A stretch of DNA of 64,000 bases from contig JANSYJ010000004.1 of assembly GCA_024742495.1 (NCBI GenBank), positions 124,001-188,000 on the forward strand, read 5' to 3'. Source of the DNA: Bacteroidota bacterium (GTDB lineage: Bacteria; Bacteroidota; Bacteroidia; Flavobacteriales; Schleiferiaceae). The position numbers were made by a program, and so were the translations under genes. The notes beneath the pieces were generated by a model. The model searched no databases. It was not told where the DNA came from and saw nothing but the letters and a program-made list of their open reading frames with translations. Shown here in pieces: positions 8,362 to 18,011 of this stretch (position 1 is the stretch's first letter; each line of letters begins with the position of its first letter).

Positions 8362-10008
8362 ATGTTGACGCTGAAAAACCTTGCCCTTGCCTCATTTGCG
8401 CTATCACCTTCTTCCCCCCGCAACACTTACAATGACTCATCAAAGTCGAAAAGCGATTTAATTGATTCGTTAACAACCTTCAAACGCAGTATTCTACTCC
8501 TTACTTTTATTAGCGCTAACCTGCTAAGCCAGATCGATACCCGGGTTCTGCGTCATGCTAGTAGTAGCTTCAGCATTTGCACATCAATTTGTCATTTAGA
8601 CCATGCTTTATACCTTAACCTAGGATCAAATTCTAGTTTCTCTGAATGGACCACTGAACAATGGCTTTTCAAGCTTGACTATAATTTAAACACTTTGGAT
8701 AGCATTAGGCTCAATGACTTTGTTCCAACCTTCCCGGGCGATCTACTGAGATTGATTGATATAGAACCCAATAATGGCCTTCTTCATCTAGTACTAAATA
8801 TTCAAAACGGACAGATTTCAGCTCCTTTTGGAAATCAATATCGTAGCGCGCTGATACGTTTAAATTCAAATTTAGAATTAATTGATTTCAAACAATTCGG
8901 TAATGATTCTACCGCAACCAGTTATGGCCAAATCGGCTTTTGCAATAATGGTAAAATCATCTTAGGCGGAGCCGAGTATAATGCAGGTTCCAATTGGGAA
9001 CCAAGTGTCATTAAACTTGATCAAGACTTACAAGTAGATCGCCTTGTGATATTCGATAGTCTACCAGAATCTAACAATGGTCTGCCCTACTTCATCGATA
9101 AACTCAGTGTGATCGATGATCAAATCCTTGCCTCCACCTTACCCGTTGCTAGCCTACAGCGAAAAGCAATACTTGCTCTTGATACATCTTTGACCATGCA
9201 AGGATACGGATCGATAAATACCAATATTAACGGGAACCAGGCATCTCTTTACAGGGGACTTACTTTCATCGGAACTAATCGAGATTCGATCTATGCTATT
9301 GCAATTTTAAATTGGCTCAATGCCAATGGTCAACGAAAACTTGCGCTTGGTATCTCAAAATTAGATACTAACTATAATGTTAGCTCTATTGACACGGCCC
9401 AAACAATCGGAGGAAGAGGCGCTCAGTTGCAAAAAAATCCCTTCCTTTATTACGAACCCGCATCCTTTAAAAGTCCAGACAGCCTTATAATTGCCGTAAA
9501 TGACAACTATATATCAGGTCCAGAATATAATCTAAAGGATACTAATAGCTTCTTCCTGTATAGTTACAACCTTGGTCAGATGAAATTTAACTGGCGAAAA
9601 GAAGTCAAAACCGGACTAAGCAATGGTTGGCACTCTGTGGAGGCTATACAAGGCAATCGATATGTACTGGCCTTTAGTTAATATAACTGGCAAAATAATA
9701 GCACGCCAAATCTCGAGGTACATCTCTGGCTATTAAATGGAAATGGCGAAATACTTAATCAGGTTGAATTTAGCAAGCCCGTAAAGACCATTATACTATT
9801 CCCAAACCCAAGTCATGATAGAATTGAAGTTCCCAAATGGCTTAGCCAAAAAAATGCCTTGAATTATCGCATCATAAATAGCAAGGGAGCGGAAGTTCAG
9901 AAAGGAAGCTTAAATAAGGGATGCTCGAAAATCTATATTAGTAGATTGCCTAAAGGCTCTTATCTTCTTGAAACCGAACTTGGTTCAGCAGCATTTATAA
10001 AGGATTAA
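8362..10008 (+). pseudogene. Secreted T9SS-cargo protein interrupted by an in-frame stop codon
   Basis: The first reading frame (439 codons) ends at TAA 9679-9681, but the same frame stays open for another 108 codons to TAA 10006-10008. The downstream part reads as a typical T9SS type A sorting domain: FPNPSHDRIEV, then YRIINSKGAEVQKG, and a closing LPKGSYLLETELG before a short basic tail. The upstream part is rich in Asn, Asp and Ser and looks like a secreted beta-propeller-like protein. One base change (TAA from a Tyr codon) would restore it. A signal-peptide-like segment (KRSILLLTFISANLLSQ) starts only at codon 41 with no ATG in front of it, so the 5' end may also be altered. A sequencing error is the alternative. 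Confidence 0.75.
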
Positions 10009-10150
10009 GAATTCTAAATTATGTCCTACTAAAATAGCTTAAAGTCCTATTATAGTTTGCAGAAAAAAATCCTTAGTGCTGAGTGGACTTACAAAGCAAC
10101 AGTTACCCAGATTGGCACTGTTTTTTGGCTAAATCGGGTTTAGCCCTAAA
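10009..10150. other. Intergenic stretch, no gene seen
   Basis: About 140 bases between two converging genes. No convincing hairpin with a T run, tRNA or open frame is visible. Confidence 0.5.
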
Positions 10151-10510
10151 TCAGTCTGTAGCTTCCTTTAGATTTGCTTTCTTAAACCGAATCGCAGCCT
10201 TTCCCTTGTAATAGGTATCAAAGTAAAGTTCCAAACCAGGGGCTAATTCCACTTCCAAGCTAAGACCCGGTTCTAGAGGAATAATCTCCTTTATCTCTCC
10301 TTCCTTTTGGAGTCGTAGCTCTAAGTTATGCTCCCCCAAGTTTTTCACGATGGCGATGGACTCCTCTCCTAAATAGGGGTTAATTGCCGCATCTTGACCG
10401 GGACCTTTTCCACTAATCGACATACTTTGATTAGCTTCGAGCTCAATGATATTCTCCTGAGCAGCTACACTAAAAGACAGGCAAAGGAAAAGAATAAGAC
10501 TATTTTTCAT
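10151..10510 (-). CDS. Small secreted protein of unknown function, 119 aa
   Basis: Not recognised. An N-terminal signal peptide (MKNSLILFLCLSFSVAAQE, probable cleavage after AAQ) precedes about 100 residues with beta-strand-like alternation and a segment rich in Glu, Leu and Pro (EPGLSLEVELAPGLELYFDTYY). There is no cysteine in the mature part and no sorting domain. It lies 66 bases after the response-regulator gene on the same strand with no terminator I can call between them. It may therefore be the last gene of the two-component unit or a separate transcript. Confidence 0.65.
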   Translation of the reverse strand: MKNSLILFLCLSFSVAAQENIIELEANQSMSISGKGPGQDAAINPYLGEESIAIVKNLGEHNLELRLQKEGEIKEIIPLEPGLSLEVELAPGLELYFDTYYKGKAAIRFKKANLKEATD

Positions 10511-10576
10511 GGTGCTTGATTTAGGACTCTAAACCAGCAAAGAATGAGAAGGTTTAGCCAGAGGCTTTTAAGCCCC

Positions 10577-11221
10577 TTAAACTAACCTATTCTTAAGGGC
10601 CAATTGAACCGCCTCCACTTTGTTATGTACCTGTAGTTTCTGGTAGATATTCTCAATGTGCTTACGCACCGTTGAGGGGCTTATAAAAAGGTTCTCGGCA
10701 ATTTCTTGGTAGTTGCGGCCAGCGGCCAATTGCTGCAAAATCTCCGTTTCCCTTTTGGTGAGTTTATAATCTACCTTCTGATCTTCTAAATCACCGCCTA
10801 AGCGGATTAGTTTTAGCGCCTTATGCGCCACAGCCGCCGACATTGGGGCTCCGCCTTCCAAAACTTCCTCAATAGCCAAATGCAGCTTTAGGGGCTTAAC
10901 ATCCTTCAACAAATAGCCATTGGCCCCAGCCATTATGGCCCTAAGGATGTAATCTTCCTCATCAAAAACGGTACTCATTATAACCTTAATCTGTGGGTAG
11001 CGTTTACGTACAATCTCTGTAGCTTGAATGCCGTCCATTTCCGGCATATTAATGTCCATCAGTATCACATCCAAGTTGTGATCTGTACCTAGATGATCCA
11101 ATAATGCCTGACCATTGGGTTCATGCCATTTTACATGCATCTCATCCGAAAGTTCAAGCTTCTCCTTTAAGCTTCGAGCTAAACCGAAGTTGTCTTCCGC
11201 GATGGCTATGTTGATGGGCAT
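10577..11221 (-). CDS. NarL/LuxR-family response regulator
   Basis: A 214-residue two-domain regulator. The receiver domain has the acidic pocket E9/D10, the phospho-acceptor D56 in VILMDINMPEMDG, the switch Ser/Thr near 83-84 and K106 in LLKDVKP. The C-terminal LuxR-type HTH occupies about 153-214 (LTKRETEILQQLAAG, then SPSTVRKHIENIYQKL). This domain pairing is the usual partner of HisKA_3 kinases, and such a kinase is encoded just upstream on the same strand, 42 bases away. The protein should bind DNA as a phosphorylated dimer. Its target genes cannot be seen from this window. Confidence 0.93.
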   Translation of the reverse strand: MPINIAIAEDNFGLARSLKEKLELSDEMHVKWHEPNGQALLDHLGTDHNLDVILMDINMPEMDGIQATEIVRKRYPQIKVIMSTVFDEEDYILRAIMAGANGYLLKDVKPLKLHLAIEEVLEGGAPMSAAVAHKALKLIRLGGDLEDQKVDYKLTKRETEILQQLAAGRNYQEIAENLFISPSTVRKHIENIYQKLQVHNKVEAVQLALKNRLV

Positions 11222-11263
11222 AATTCGAGTTTCTTCAAAAGTGAAAAATTAACCCCAATAAAT

Positions 11264-13228
11264 CTATAAGGCAATTGGCGTATTAATAGCCACCTTTAAA
11301 AGTATGCTGGTGCCCTTTTCTGGTTCTGACTTTATGGTAAAGCTTCCTTGGATCTGCTTCATTCGAGCTTCCATATTTCGCAGACCGTCACCACGATTAG
11401 AGTTTATAACTTCCATGCCCTTGCCATCATCTTCAATTAGCACCTCCAAATGCCCATGTTGCTCCTTAAAGCTTATGCTCAAATTTTTAAAATCGGCATA
11501 TTTAATGGCATTTTGAATGGCCTCCTGGCAGATGCGAAACAGGTTAATAGTTTGTTCGGGACTAAGAATTATAGCTGATTCTGCGAAGTTTTGAAAATGG
11601 AACTGCCGACCTTCCTGATGTGATCTTTGGATAAAATCCTGAAGTTTAGCGCCCAACATTTCCAGATTAATTTGATCATTCCGCATCGCCCAAATCGTTT
11701 CTCTTAATTGCGCCATGGTATCGCGGGTGTGGTCACTTATCTGCTCAAACTTTAATTTCCGCTCTTCCGAGCTTTCCTTAAAAGCAAGCTTATCTATCTG
11801 GGAGCTGATAATTGTAAGCTGAGCCCCAATATGATCATGCAAATCTCTTGAAATTCGATTGCGCTCCTCATCCAATCGCTTGCGACCCTCGGCTCTGGTT
11901 TTTTCCTCTTGCAACTCCGCCTCCGCTTCTATCTGGCGACGACGAGCTGACTGTTGACGAAAAACCGATATAGCAATTACCATGAGCAAGAGAACCCCGC
12001 CAACTAATAAACTCAACCAAACATTTTGCTGCTCCACCACTAGTTGCTCCTGCACTAAGGCTGCTTTTGCCTCCGCTGCCTCTCGCTCCTTCTTTTCCGT
12101 TTCATAAAGGGCCTCCGTTTCTGCTAAGCTCTTTGCCTTGGCCTCATTATAAACCGAGTCTTTATAGGCATCATAAAGCAGTTGGTACTGATAAGCTTCC
12201 TCAAAACGACCCGCTTTGGCGTAAAATTCAGCGCCTTTCTCAAATACTACTAAGGCTAGATTTTTATAGGAATACCTTTCAACCAAGGTCTGCGCCTTTT
12301 TAAACCAAGCCTCGGCTTTAGCCATTTGATTGGCCAAGGTGTACATCTCACCCAAGTTTAGGTAATTTAAAGCCAGTGAATAGTAATCGTCATTGGAGCT
12401 ATTGTACGCAATGGCCTTCTGGTAAAACTCCTCGGCTTTGGCCCATTCCTCAAGATTATTATAAACTCCCGCAATATTATTGTAGGAATGCCCTATTTCC
12501 GCCTCATCATCCATTTCCAAGGCAATATCCAAGGAACGTTTATAGAATGTTAAGGCTTCAGGAAAACGTTCTAGGGCTTCATTTATAGCACCAATATTAT
12601 TATAACCTTGTTTGGCGCTTAGTCGATTACCCATTGCTTCATGAACCTTTACAGATTCTAGAAAATACTCCATGGCTTTATCGAAATCCTCTTGATAGTA
12701 GAAAACAACCCCAATGTTGTTTAAGCCTTGTGCCAGGCCTTCTCGATTTCCGGTTTCTTCCTCATAGCGAGTGGCTAAAGTAAAGCCTTCCAAAGCCTTT
12801 GGGTATTCCCCTAATTGAGTATGAATAAGGGCTACATTATTGTATAATTTAGCCAGGCCTTCTTTATAATCTAAGGCTTCTGCTTTAGCAATGGCAGAGG
12901 AGTAAAGCGCCATGGCCTCTTCATTTTTAGAGCGCCGCTGCAAGATATTAGCCTGCATATTTAGAGCCTCTATTTCTTGTTTTGGCTTTGCGCTCGCCCG
13001 ACTTATATTTAGGGCTTCTTCGGCATAAAGCCAAGCAGAGTCTTGATTCTTAATAATCCACTCCTTGGCTAACAGTAAATTTAGTTCTGCTTGTTGGGCG
13101 CTGTTATCTGCTTGTTCCAGGGCAATTGTGAGGCTATCAATTTGCTTTTGCCCATTACAAAAAAGGCCTGACCAAAAGGTCAAGGCCCCTACTAACAAAA
13201 GCTTTGATGCTTGTAATTTCCTTTGCAT
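11264..13228 (-). CDS. TPR-repeat sensor histidine kinase (HisKA_3 type)
   Basis: About 654 residues from the ATG at 13228, which gives a proper signal peptide (LLLVGALTFWSGLFCNGQ); the frame extends upstream to 13261 but that adds an unlikely prefix. The N-terminal half is a run of tetratricopeptide repeats with repeated YNNIG/YNNIA cores (for example AKLYNNVALIHTQLGEYPKALE). A hydrophobic helix (LSLLVGGVLLLMVIAISVF) and a coiled coil follow. The kinase part has the HisKA_3 box DEERNRISRDLHDHIGAQL and a HATPase region with FRICQEAIQNAIKYA and DDGKGM. The periplasmic TPR sensor is probably read through the membrane to the neighbouring response regulator. This architecture is common in Bacteroidota; the signal is unknown. 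Confidence 0.92.
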   Translation of the reverse strand: MQRKLQASKLLLVGALTFWSGLFCNGQKQIDSLTIALEQADNSAQQAELNLLLAKEWIIKNQDSAWLYAEEALNISRASAKPKQEIEALNMQANILQRRSKNEEAMALYSSAIAKAEALDYKEGLAKLYNNVALIHTQLGEYPKALEGFTLATRYEEETGNREGLAQGLNNIGVVFYYQEDFDKAMEYFLESVKVHEAMGNRLSAKQGYNNIGAINEALERFPEALTFYKRSLDIALEMDDEAEIGHSYNNIAGVYNNLEEWAKAEEFYQKAIAYNSSNDDYYSLALNYLNLGEMYTLANQMAKAEAWFKKAQTLVERYSYKNLALVVFEKGAEFYAKAGRFEEAYQYQLLYDAYKDSVYNEAKAKSLAETEALYETEKKEREAAEAKAALVQEQLVVEQQNVWLSLLVGGVLLLMVIAISVFRQQSARRRQIEAEAELQEEKTRAEGRKRLDEERNRISRDLHDHIGAQLTIISSQIDKLAFKESSEERKLKFEQISDHTRDTMAQLRETIWAMRNDQINLEMLGAKLQDFIQRSHQEGRQFHFQNFAESAIILSPEQTINLFRICQEAIQNAIKYADFKNLSISFKEQHGHLEVLIEDDGKGMEVINSNRGDGLRNMEARMKQIQGSFTIKSEPEKGTSILLKVAINTPIAL

Positions 13229-13261
13229 AGCTCCAATAAAGCAGGCCCCAGGAAAACCCAA

Positions 13262-14200
13262 TTACTCTTCTAGGTAGTCGAGAATCATTTCTTCCCTTAC
13301 GGCAAAAAACTCCAACCTCATTTCCTTGAGAAATTCCTTATAATTTAACATGATGTCTTTCGCATCCGCGAGATCATCCTGGTCCTTATACTTAAACTCG
13401 TAAACCTCCGCCATGGGTTTTAACTCCTCATCAATCGAGCCATCTACCTCATCACAGAAATAAAGCGCTTGCTCTAAAAGACTTTCGTAATCCTCCAAGG
13501 GTTGTACCTCTTCCAGTTGCAAACGCGCCTTGCGTGTAGCGGTTCGGATTTCGCCGATCATCTCGGTTAAATTGTCGGTTTTATTAGAATCGATGGTGGC
13601 AAAAAGATTCTGCAGCTGGGCATCAATCCTGAAATACTCTAGGGTAACTTCACGAATAGAAACGATCATTTCATCCAATTTCAAAACTCGCTCTTGCATA
13701 ATGGTATCGCGGCGTAAGTCCACCTGATAGGTTTTCCCAAAATAATCTTCCGCTTTCTCAATTTTATAGCCCGCATCGAGCGCCATCATTTCGGCCTCAT
13801 TAGCAAGCTTGTAATAGGCCTCCAAGTTTTCAATGGATTTGTAGCGGTTGGCCAAAAGCTCCTCGGCATTGCCAAACAATTCTTCATAGGCCTTTAAATA
13901 TAGATCTAAGCCTCCTTGATACTCGCGAATTAAAATATCGTCTTCTTTGTAGGGACCTACTCTGCTCAGTGCTTTTTTCGTGTCTTTTAATTGATCCACA
14001 ACCATTTCACGAAACTTCTTAATGCGACGCTCATCGGAGCCTTTGGCTACCGCTTCCATATAGCGCATATTCTTAATCTGAATTCGACGGGATTGGCTAT
14101 AGAATTCCCGGTAATAGCTTCTGGCATCTTTATAGCGTTGGGCTTCCGCCTGAGGAGCTAAAAAGGCCGCAAACATGATAAGGGCAAGTAACTTCTTCAT
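13262..14200 (-). CDS. Secreted coiled-coil protein of unknown function, 312 aa
   Basis: Not recognised. The ATG at 14200 (MKKLLALIMFAAFLAPQAEAQ) gives a signal peptide; an upstream frame extension to 14248 overlaps the promoter and is rejected. The mature protein is highly charged and mainly helical, with heptad-like stretches such as ESIENLEAYYKLANEAEM and LNYKEFLKEMRLEFFAVREE. It ends 33 bases before the sensor kinase start on the same strand, so protein, kinase and regulator probably form one transcript. A role as a periplasmic partner of the TPR sensor is an inference from position only. A good promoter lies just upstream. Confidence 0.75.
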   Translation of the reverse strand: MKKLLALIMFAAFLAPQAEAQRYKDARSYYREFYSQSRRIQIKNMRYMEAVAKGSDERRIKKFREMVVDQLKDTKKALSRVGPYKEDDILIREYQGGLDLYLKAYEELFGNAEELLANRYKSIENLEAYYKLANEAEMMALDAGYKIEKAEDYFGKTYQVDLRRDTIMQERVLKLDEMIVSIREVTLEYFRIDAQLQNLFATIDSNKTDNLTEMIGEIRTATRKARLQLEEVQPLEDYESLLEQALYFCDEVDGSIDEELKPMAEVYEFKYKDQDDLADAKDIMLNYKEFLKEMRLEFFAVREEMILDYLEE

Positions 14201-14218
14201 AGTTGTATTACAATCACA

Positions 14219-14248
14219 CAAATATAGGATTTGAACGGGCTGAGCCAA
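14219..14248 (-). promoter_or_regulatory. Bacteroidota promoter for the coiled-coil protein / two-component unit
   Basis: Read on the minus strand: TTG (14248-14246), a 19-base spacer, then TATATTTG (14226-14219). Both elements and the spacing fit the Bacteroidota consensus. The -7 element ends 18 bases before the ATG at 14200. Confidence 0.75.
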
Positions 14249-14251
14249 GCA

Positions 14252-14291
14252 TAAAAAATCCCGACCTCCAAAATAAATTGGAGCGCCGGGA
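14252..14291 (-). terminator. Terminator after groEL
   Basis: On the minus strand TCCCGGCGCTCCAA (14291-14278) pairs with TTGGAGGTCGGGA (14271-14259), with small mismatches, followed by a T-rich run. It begins about 26 bases after the groEL stop and separates groEL from the downstream unit. Confidence 0.85.
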
Positions 14292-14317
14292 GAGTTTATG
14301 TAGAGAAATGTATCCGC

Positions 14318-15988
<1,671 letters not shown>

Positions 15989-15999
15989 TTAGGATTGGA

Positions 16000-16281
16000 T
16001 TAAGCGATAACTGCGTAAATGTCGGACTCGCGCATGATGAGGTAGTCCTTTCCATCATGACGGATTTCGGTGCCACCATACTTTCCGTATAAAACTGTAT
16101 CGCCAACCTTTACGGTAAGTGGCTCATCCGGTTTACCGGTTCCTACAGCTACAACGGTACCTTGCTGGGGTTTCTCCTGAGCGGTGTCTGGAATAATAAT
16201 CCCCGATGCGGTGGTTGTTTCGGCAGCACTTGCTTCTACAAGTACACGGTCTGCTAAAGGTTTCAAATTAATATCAGCCAT
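16000..16281 (-). CDS. groES: Co-chaperonin GroES (10 kDa)
   Basis: GroES caps the GroEL chamber. The 93 residues contain the family hallmarks [16 protein letters not shown], a mobile loop [10 protein letters not shown], then [11 protein letters not shown], and [11 protein letters not shown] near the end. It is the first gene of groES-groEL. The 188 bases before it, shared with the divergent bcp gene, hold no standard CIRCE element. They do contain TGACA and TGTCA half-sites (described separately). Confidence 0.99.
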   Translation of the reverse strand: MADINLKPLADRVLVEASAAETTTASGIIIPDTAQEKPQQGTVVAVGTGKPDEPLTVKVGDTVLYGKYGGTEIRHDGKDYLIMRESDIYAVIA

Positions 16282-16371
16282 TGTCGACTATTTTAAGGTT
16301 ATACTAAACATATTTGCTCCTGACTAGGCGAAATGTATGCCATCAAAAATGAACTGAGAATAAATGGCAAT

Positions 16372-16441
16372 CTGACAGAAGAGCCTCTATTTTTGTCAGG
16401 AAATTTTTGCAAGTCGAGCTCTTTCATTCAACAAAATGACA
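16372..16441. promoter_or_regulatory. TGACA/TGTCA half-sites between groES and bcp
   Basis: CTGACA (16372-16377) and TGTCAG (16394-16399) are inverted copies 16 bases apart, and a further TGACA lies at 16437-16441. The spacing is not that of a classical operator. They are listed because the same half-sites form a tight palindrome before miaB. No CIRCE sequence is present. Confidence 0.3.
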
Positions 16442-16469
16442 GGCCCTTGGTTAATGAAATAAAAAACAA

Positions 16470-16931
16470 ATGACACACCTTAAAGAGGGAGACAAGGCTC
16501 CAGATATTGAAGCCACCGACCAAAACGGTAAGGAACTTAAGCTAAGTGATTATAAAGGCAAGAAAGTCATCCTGTACTTTTACCCCAAAGACAACACCCC
16601 GGGTTGTACGGCGGAGGCTTGTAATTTTCGCGACAATTACGCCGAGCTCTTAGATAAGGGTTTTGCCATAATTGGCGTTAGTGCCGATTCTGCCAAAAAG
16701 CATCAGAATTTCATTGAAAAATATGAGCTTCCATTTCCATTAATCCCCGATACCGAGAAAAGCGTAATTAACGCTTATGGCGTTTGGGGACTTAAAAAGT
16801 TTATGGGTCGTGAATATGATGGTATTCATCGTGAAACCTTTGTCATTAGCGAGGAAGGTATCATTGAAAAGATTTACCACAAGGTAAAAACGAAAGCCGC
16901 CACCGAGCAAATTCTAGCCGATTTCACCTAG
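16470..16931 (+). CDS. bcp: Thioredoxin-dependent peroxiredoxin (Bcp/PrxQ)
   Basis: A 153-residue peroxidase that reduces hydrogen peroxide and organic peroxides using thioredoxin. The peroxidatic Cys46 lies in TPGCTAEAC and the putative resolving Cys51 five residues later, the PrxQ arrangement. VILYFYPKDNTPGC and VSADSAKKHQNFIEKYELPFPL are typical of the family. It is divergent to groES, so the stress-linked pair may share control, which is inference. A hairpin terminator follows the stop. Confidence 0.96.
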   Translation: MTHLKEGDKAPDIEATDQNGKELKLSDYKGKKVILYFYPKDNTPGCTAEACNFRDNYAELLDKGFAIIGVSADSAKKHQNFIEKYELPFPLIPDTEKSVINAYGVWGLKKFMGREYDGIHRETFVISEEGIIEKIYHKVKTKAATEQILADFT

Positions 16932-16955
16932 GAAATCACCGAGCTATAAAAACTA

Positions 16956-16993
16956 AAAAACCCCCTTAGCAATGTGTGCCAAGGGGGTTTTTA
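16956..16993. terminator. Bidirectional terminator between bcp and the lipoprotein gene
   Basis: AAAAACCCCCTTAGC pairs with GCCAAGGGGGTTTTT over a short loop. There are A and T runs at both ends, so it should act on both converging genes. Confidence 0.9.
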
Positions 16994-17009
16994 AATTATA
17001 TGCTAAGAC

Positions 17010-17549
17010 TTAAAAAACGGTTATTGCGCCGTTAAAGCTAAAGTTGAAGTCTTTGCTGTTATGATCCTTTCCACTGCCAGTTATGGTGTAAACATTGTCT
17101 GCTCTGTTTACAGTGAAAGATCCAGACATAATTTGATCGGTCTCGTTTACCTCTCCATTATTTACTGCACTTACCCAAGCAGTAGCATAGGTATTTACGG
17201 TTAGTGTAGTATCGGCGGTATAAGTACCATTGCTTAAATAGGTACTATCACTACTAAAAGACTCAAAATAGGCCATATAACCGCTTCCCGATATTGAATC
17301 AGGATAGTTATCCTCATCGTAGTACACGGTGATACCATCACTTAACATGATAAGGTCAAGGTTATTAGAGTTTACTCCAAAATCTGAATAATGCTCTAAA
17401 AAGGCCGAACCTAAGGCATAGGTAGTTCCATCTACAACAAGTTCACTCGCCGTAGTTGTGGTGCCATCATTATTGTCGTCTTCGTCTTTAGTACAAGCAC
17501 TAAAAAGGATAAGACCACCAAAGAGCGCAATCATTAACTGCTTTTTCAT
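17010..17549 (-). CDS. Predicted lipoprotein of unknown function, 179 aa
   Basis: The signal sequence ends in a lipobox (LILFSAC, Cys at residue 19) followed by the charged, disordered linker TKDEDDNNDGTTTT, typical of Bacteroidota lipoproteins destined for the outer membrane. The mature part (about residues 35-179) is rich in Ser, Thr, Tyr and Asn with beta-strand alternation and closes with DFNFSFNGAITVF. I do not recognise a named domain. It lies between two terminators and is probably monocistronic. Confidence 0.8.
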   Translation of the reverse strand: MKKQLMIALFGGLILFSACTKDEDDNNDGTTTTASELVVDGTTYALGSAFLEHYSDFGVNSNNLDLIMLSDGITVYYDEDNYPDSISGSGYMAYFESFSSDSTYLSNGTYTADTTLTVNTYATAWVSAVNNGEVNETDQIMSGSFTVNRADNVYTITGSGKDHNSKDFNFSFNGAITVF

Positions 17550-17566
17550 AATTGAAAGGTTTAATT

Positions 17567-17598
17567 AAAAAAGGCCCCTAATTGTAAGGAGCCTTTTT
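17567..17598 (-). terminator. Terminator after secG
   Basis: On the minus strand AAAAAGGCTCCT pairs (one G-U pair) with AGGGGCCTTTTTT over a short loop. It begins 15 bases after the secG stop and ends the miaB-secG gene run. Confidence 0.85.
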
Positions 17599-17612
17599 GG
17601 GTTTGATGAAAT

Positions 17613-18005
17613 TTATTCTTCTGACTCCTCTTGGTCTTGAACCGGTTCCGCAAAATCGGAAACTGCATCACCACCTGGAACCTGATTTGGATCGCCAATG
17701 CTATTGGTATTAAATGGCTGTTGCTGAACCTCAACATTATCTACAGCCGATTCGCGTAATTCCGTTTCGCCAGAGTTTGGACTTAACATGATGTTAGAGG
17801 CCATAACCAGCACCACCAAAACAATGGCTAATACCCAGGTACCGCGATCTAAAAAGTCGGTTGTTTTCTTTACCCCACCAAAAAGTTGGGTGCCGCCACC
17901 ACCAAAGGAAGAGCTTAAGCCGCCACCTTTTGGGTTTTGAACTAATACAATTACGATCAGTAGAACGCAGGTAAGAATTATCAGAGTGGTAAGTAAAAGG
18001 GTCAT
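17613..18005 (-). CDS. secG: Preprotein translocase subunit SecG
   Basis: SecG is the small accessory subunit of the SecYEG channel. Two membrane helices (about residues 4-22 and 52-72) flank a glycine-rich loop with the family signature VQNPKGGGLSSSFGGGG followed by TDFLDRGTWVLA. An acidic tail of about 50 residues, typical for Bacteroidota SecG, ends the protein. It starts 6 bases after the acidic TPR protein gene and is the last gene before a terminator. Confidence 0.96.
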   Translation of the reverse strand: MTLLLTTLIILTCVLLIVIVLVQNPKGGGLSSSFGGGGTQLFGGVKKTTDFLDRGTWVLAIVLVVLVMASNIMLSPNSGETELRESAVDNVEVQQQPFNTNSIGDPNQVPGGDAVSDFAEPVQDQEESEE

Positions 18006-18011
18006 TCTATT

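Noticed and set aside
16282-16469. CIRCE (HrcA) operator upstream of groES
   Set aside because: The TTAGCACTC-N9-GAGTGCTAA sequence is not present on either strand.
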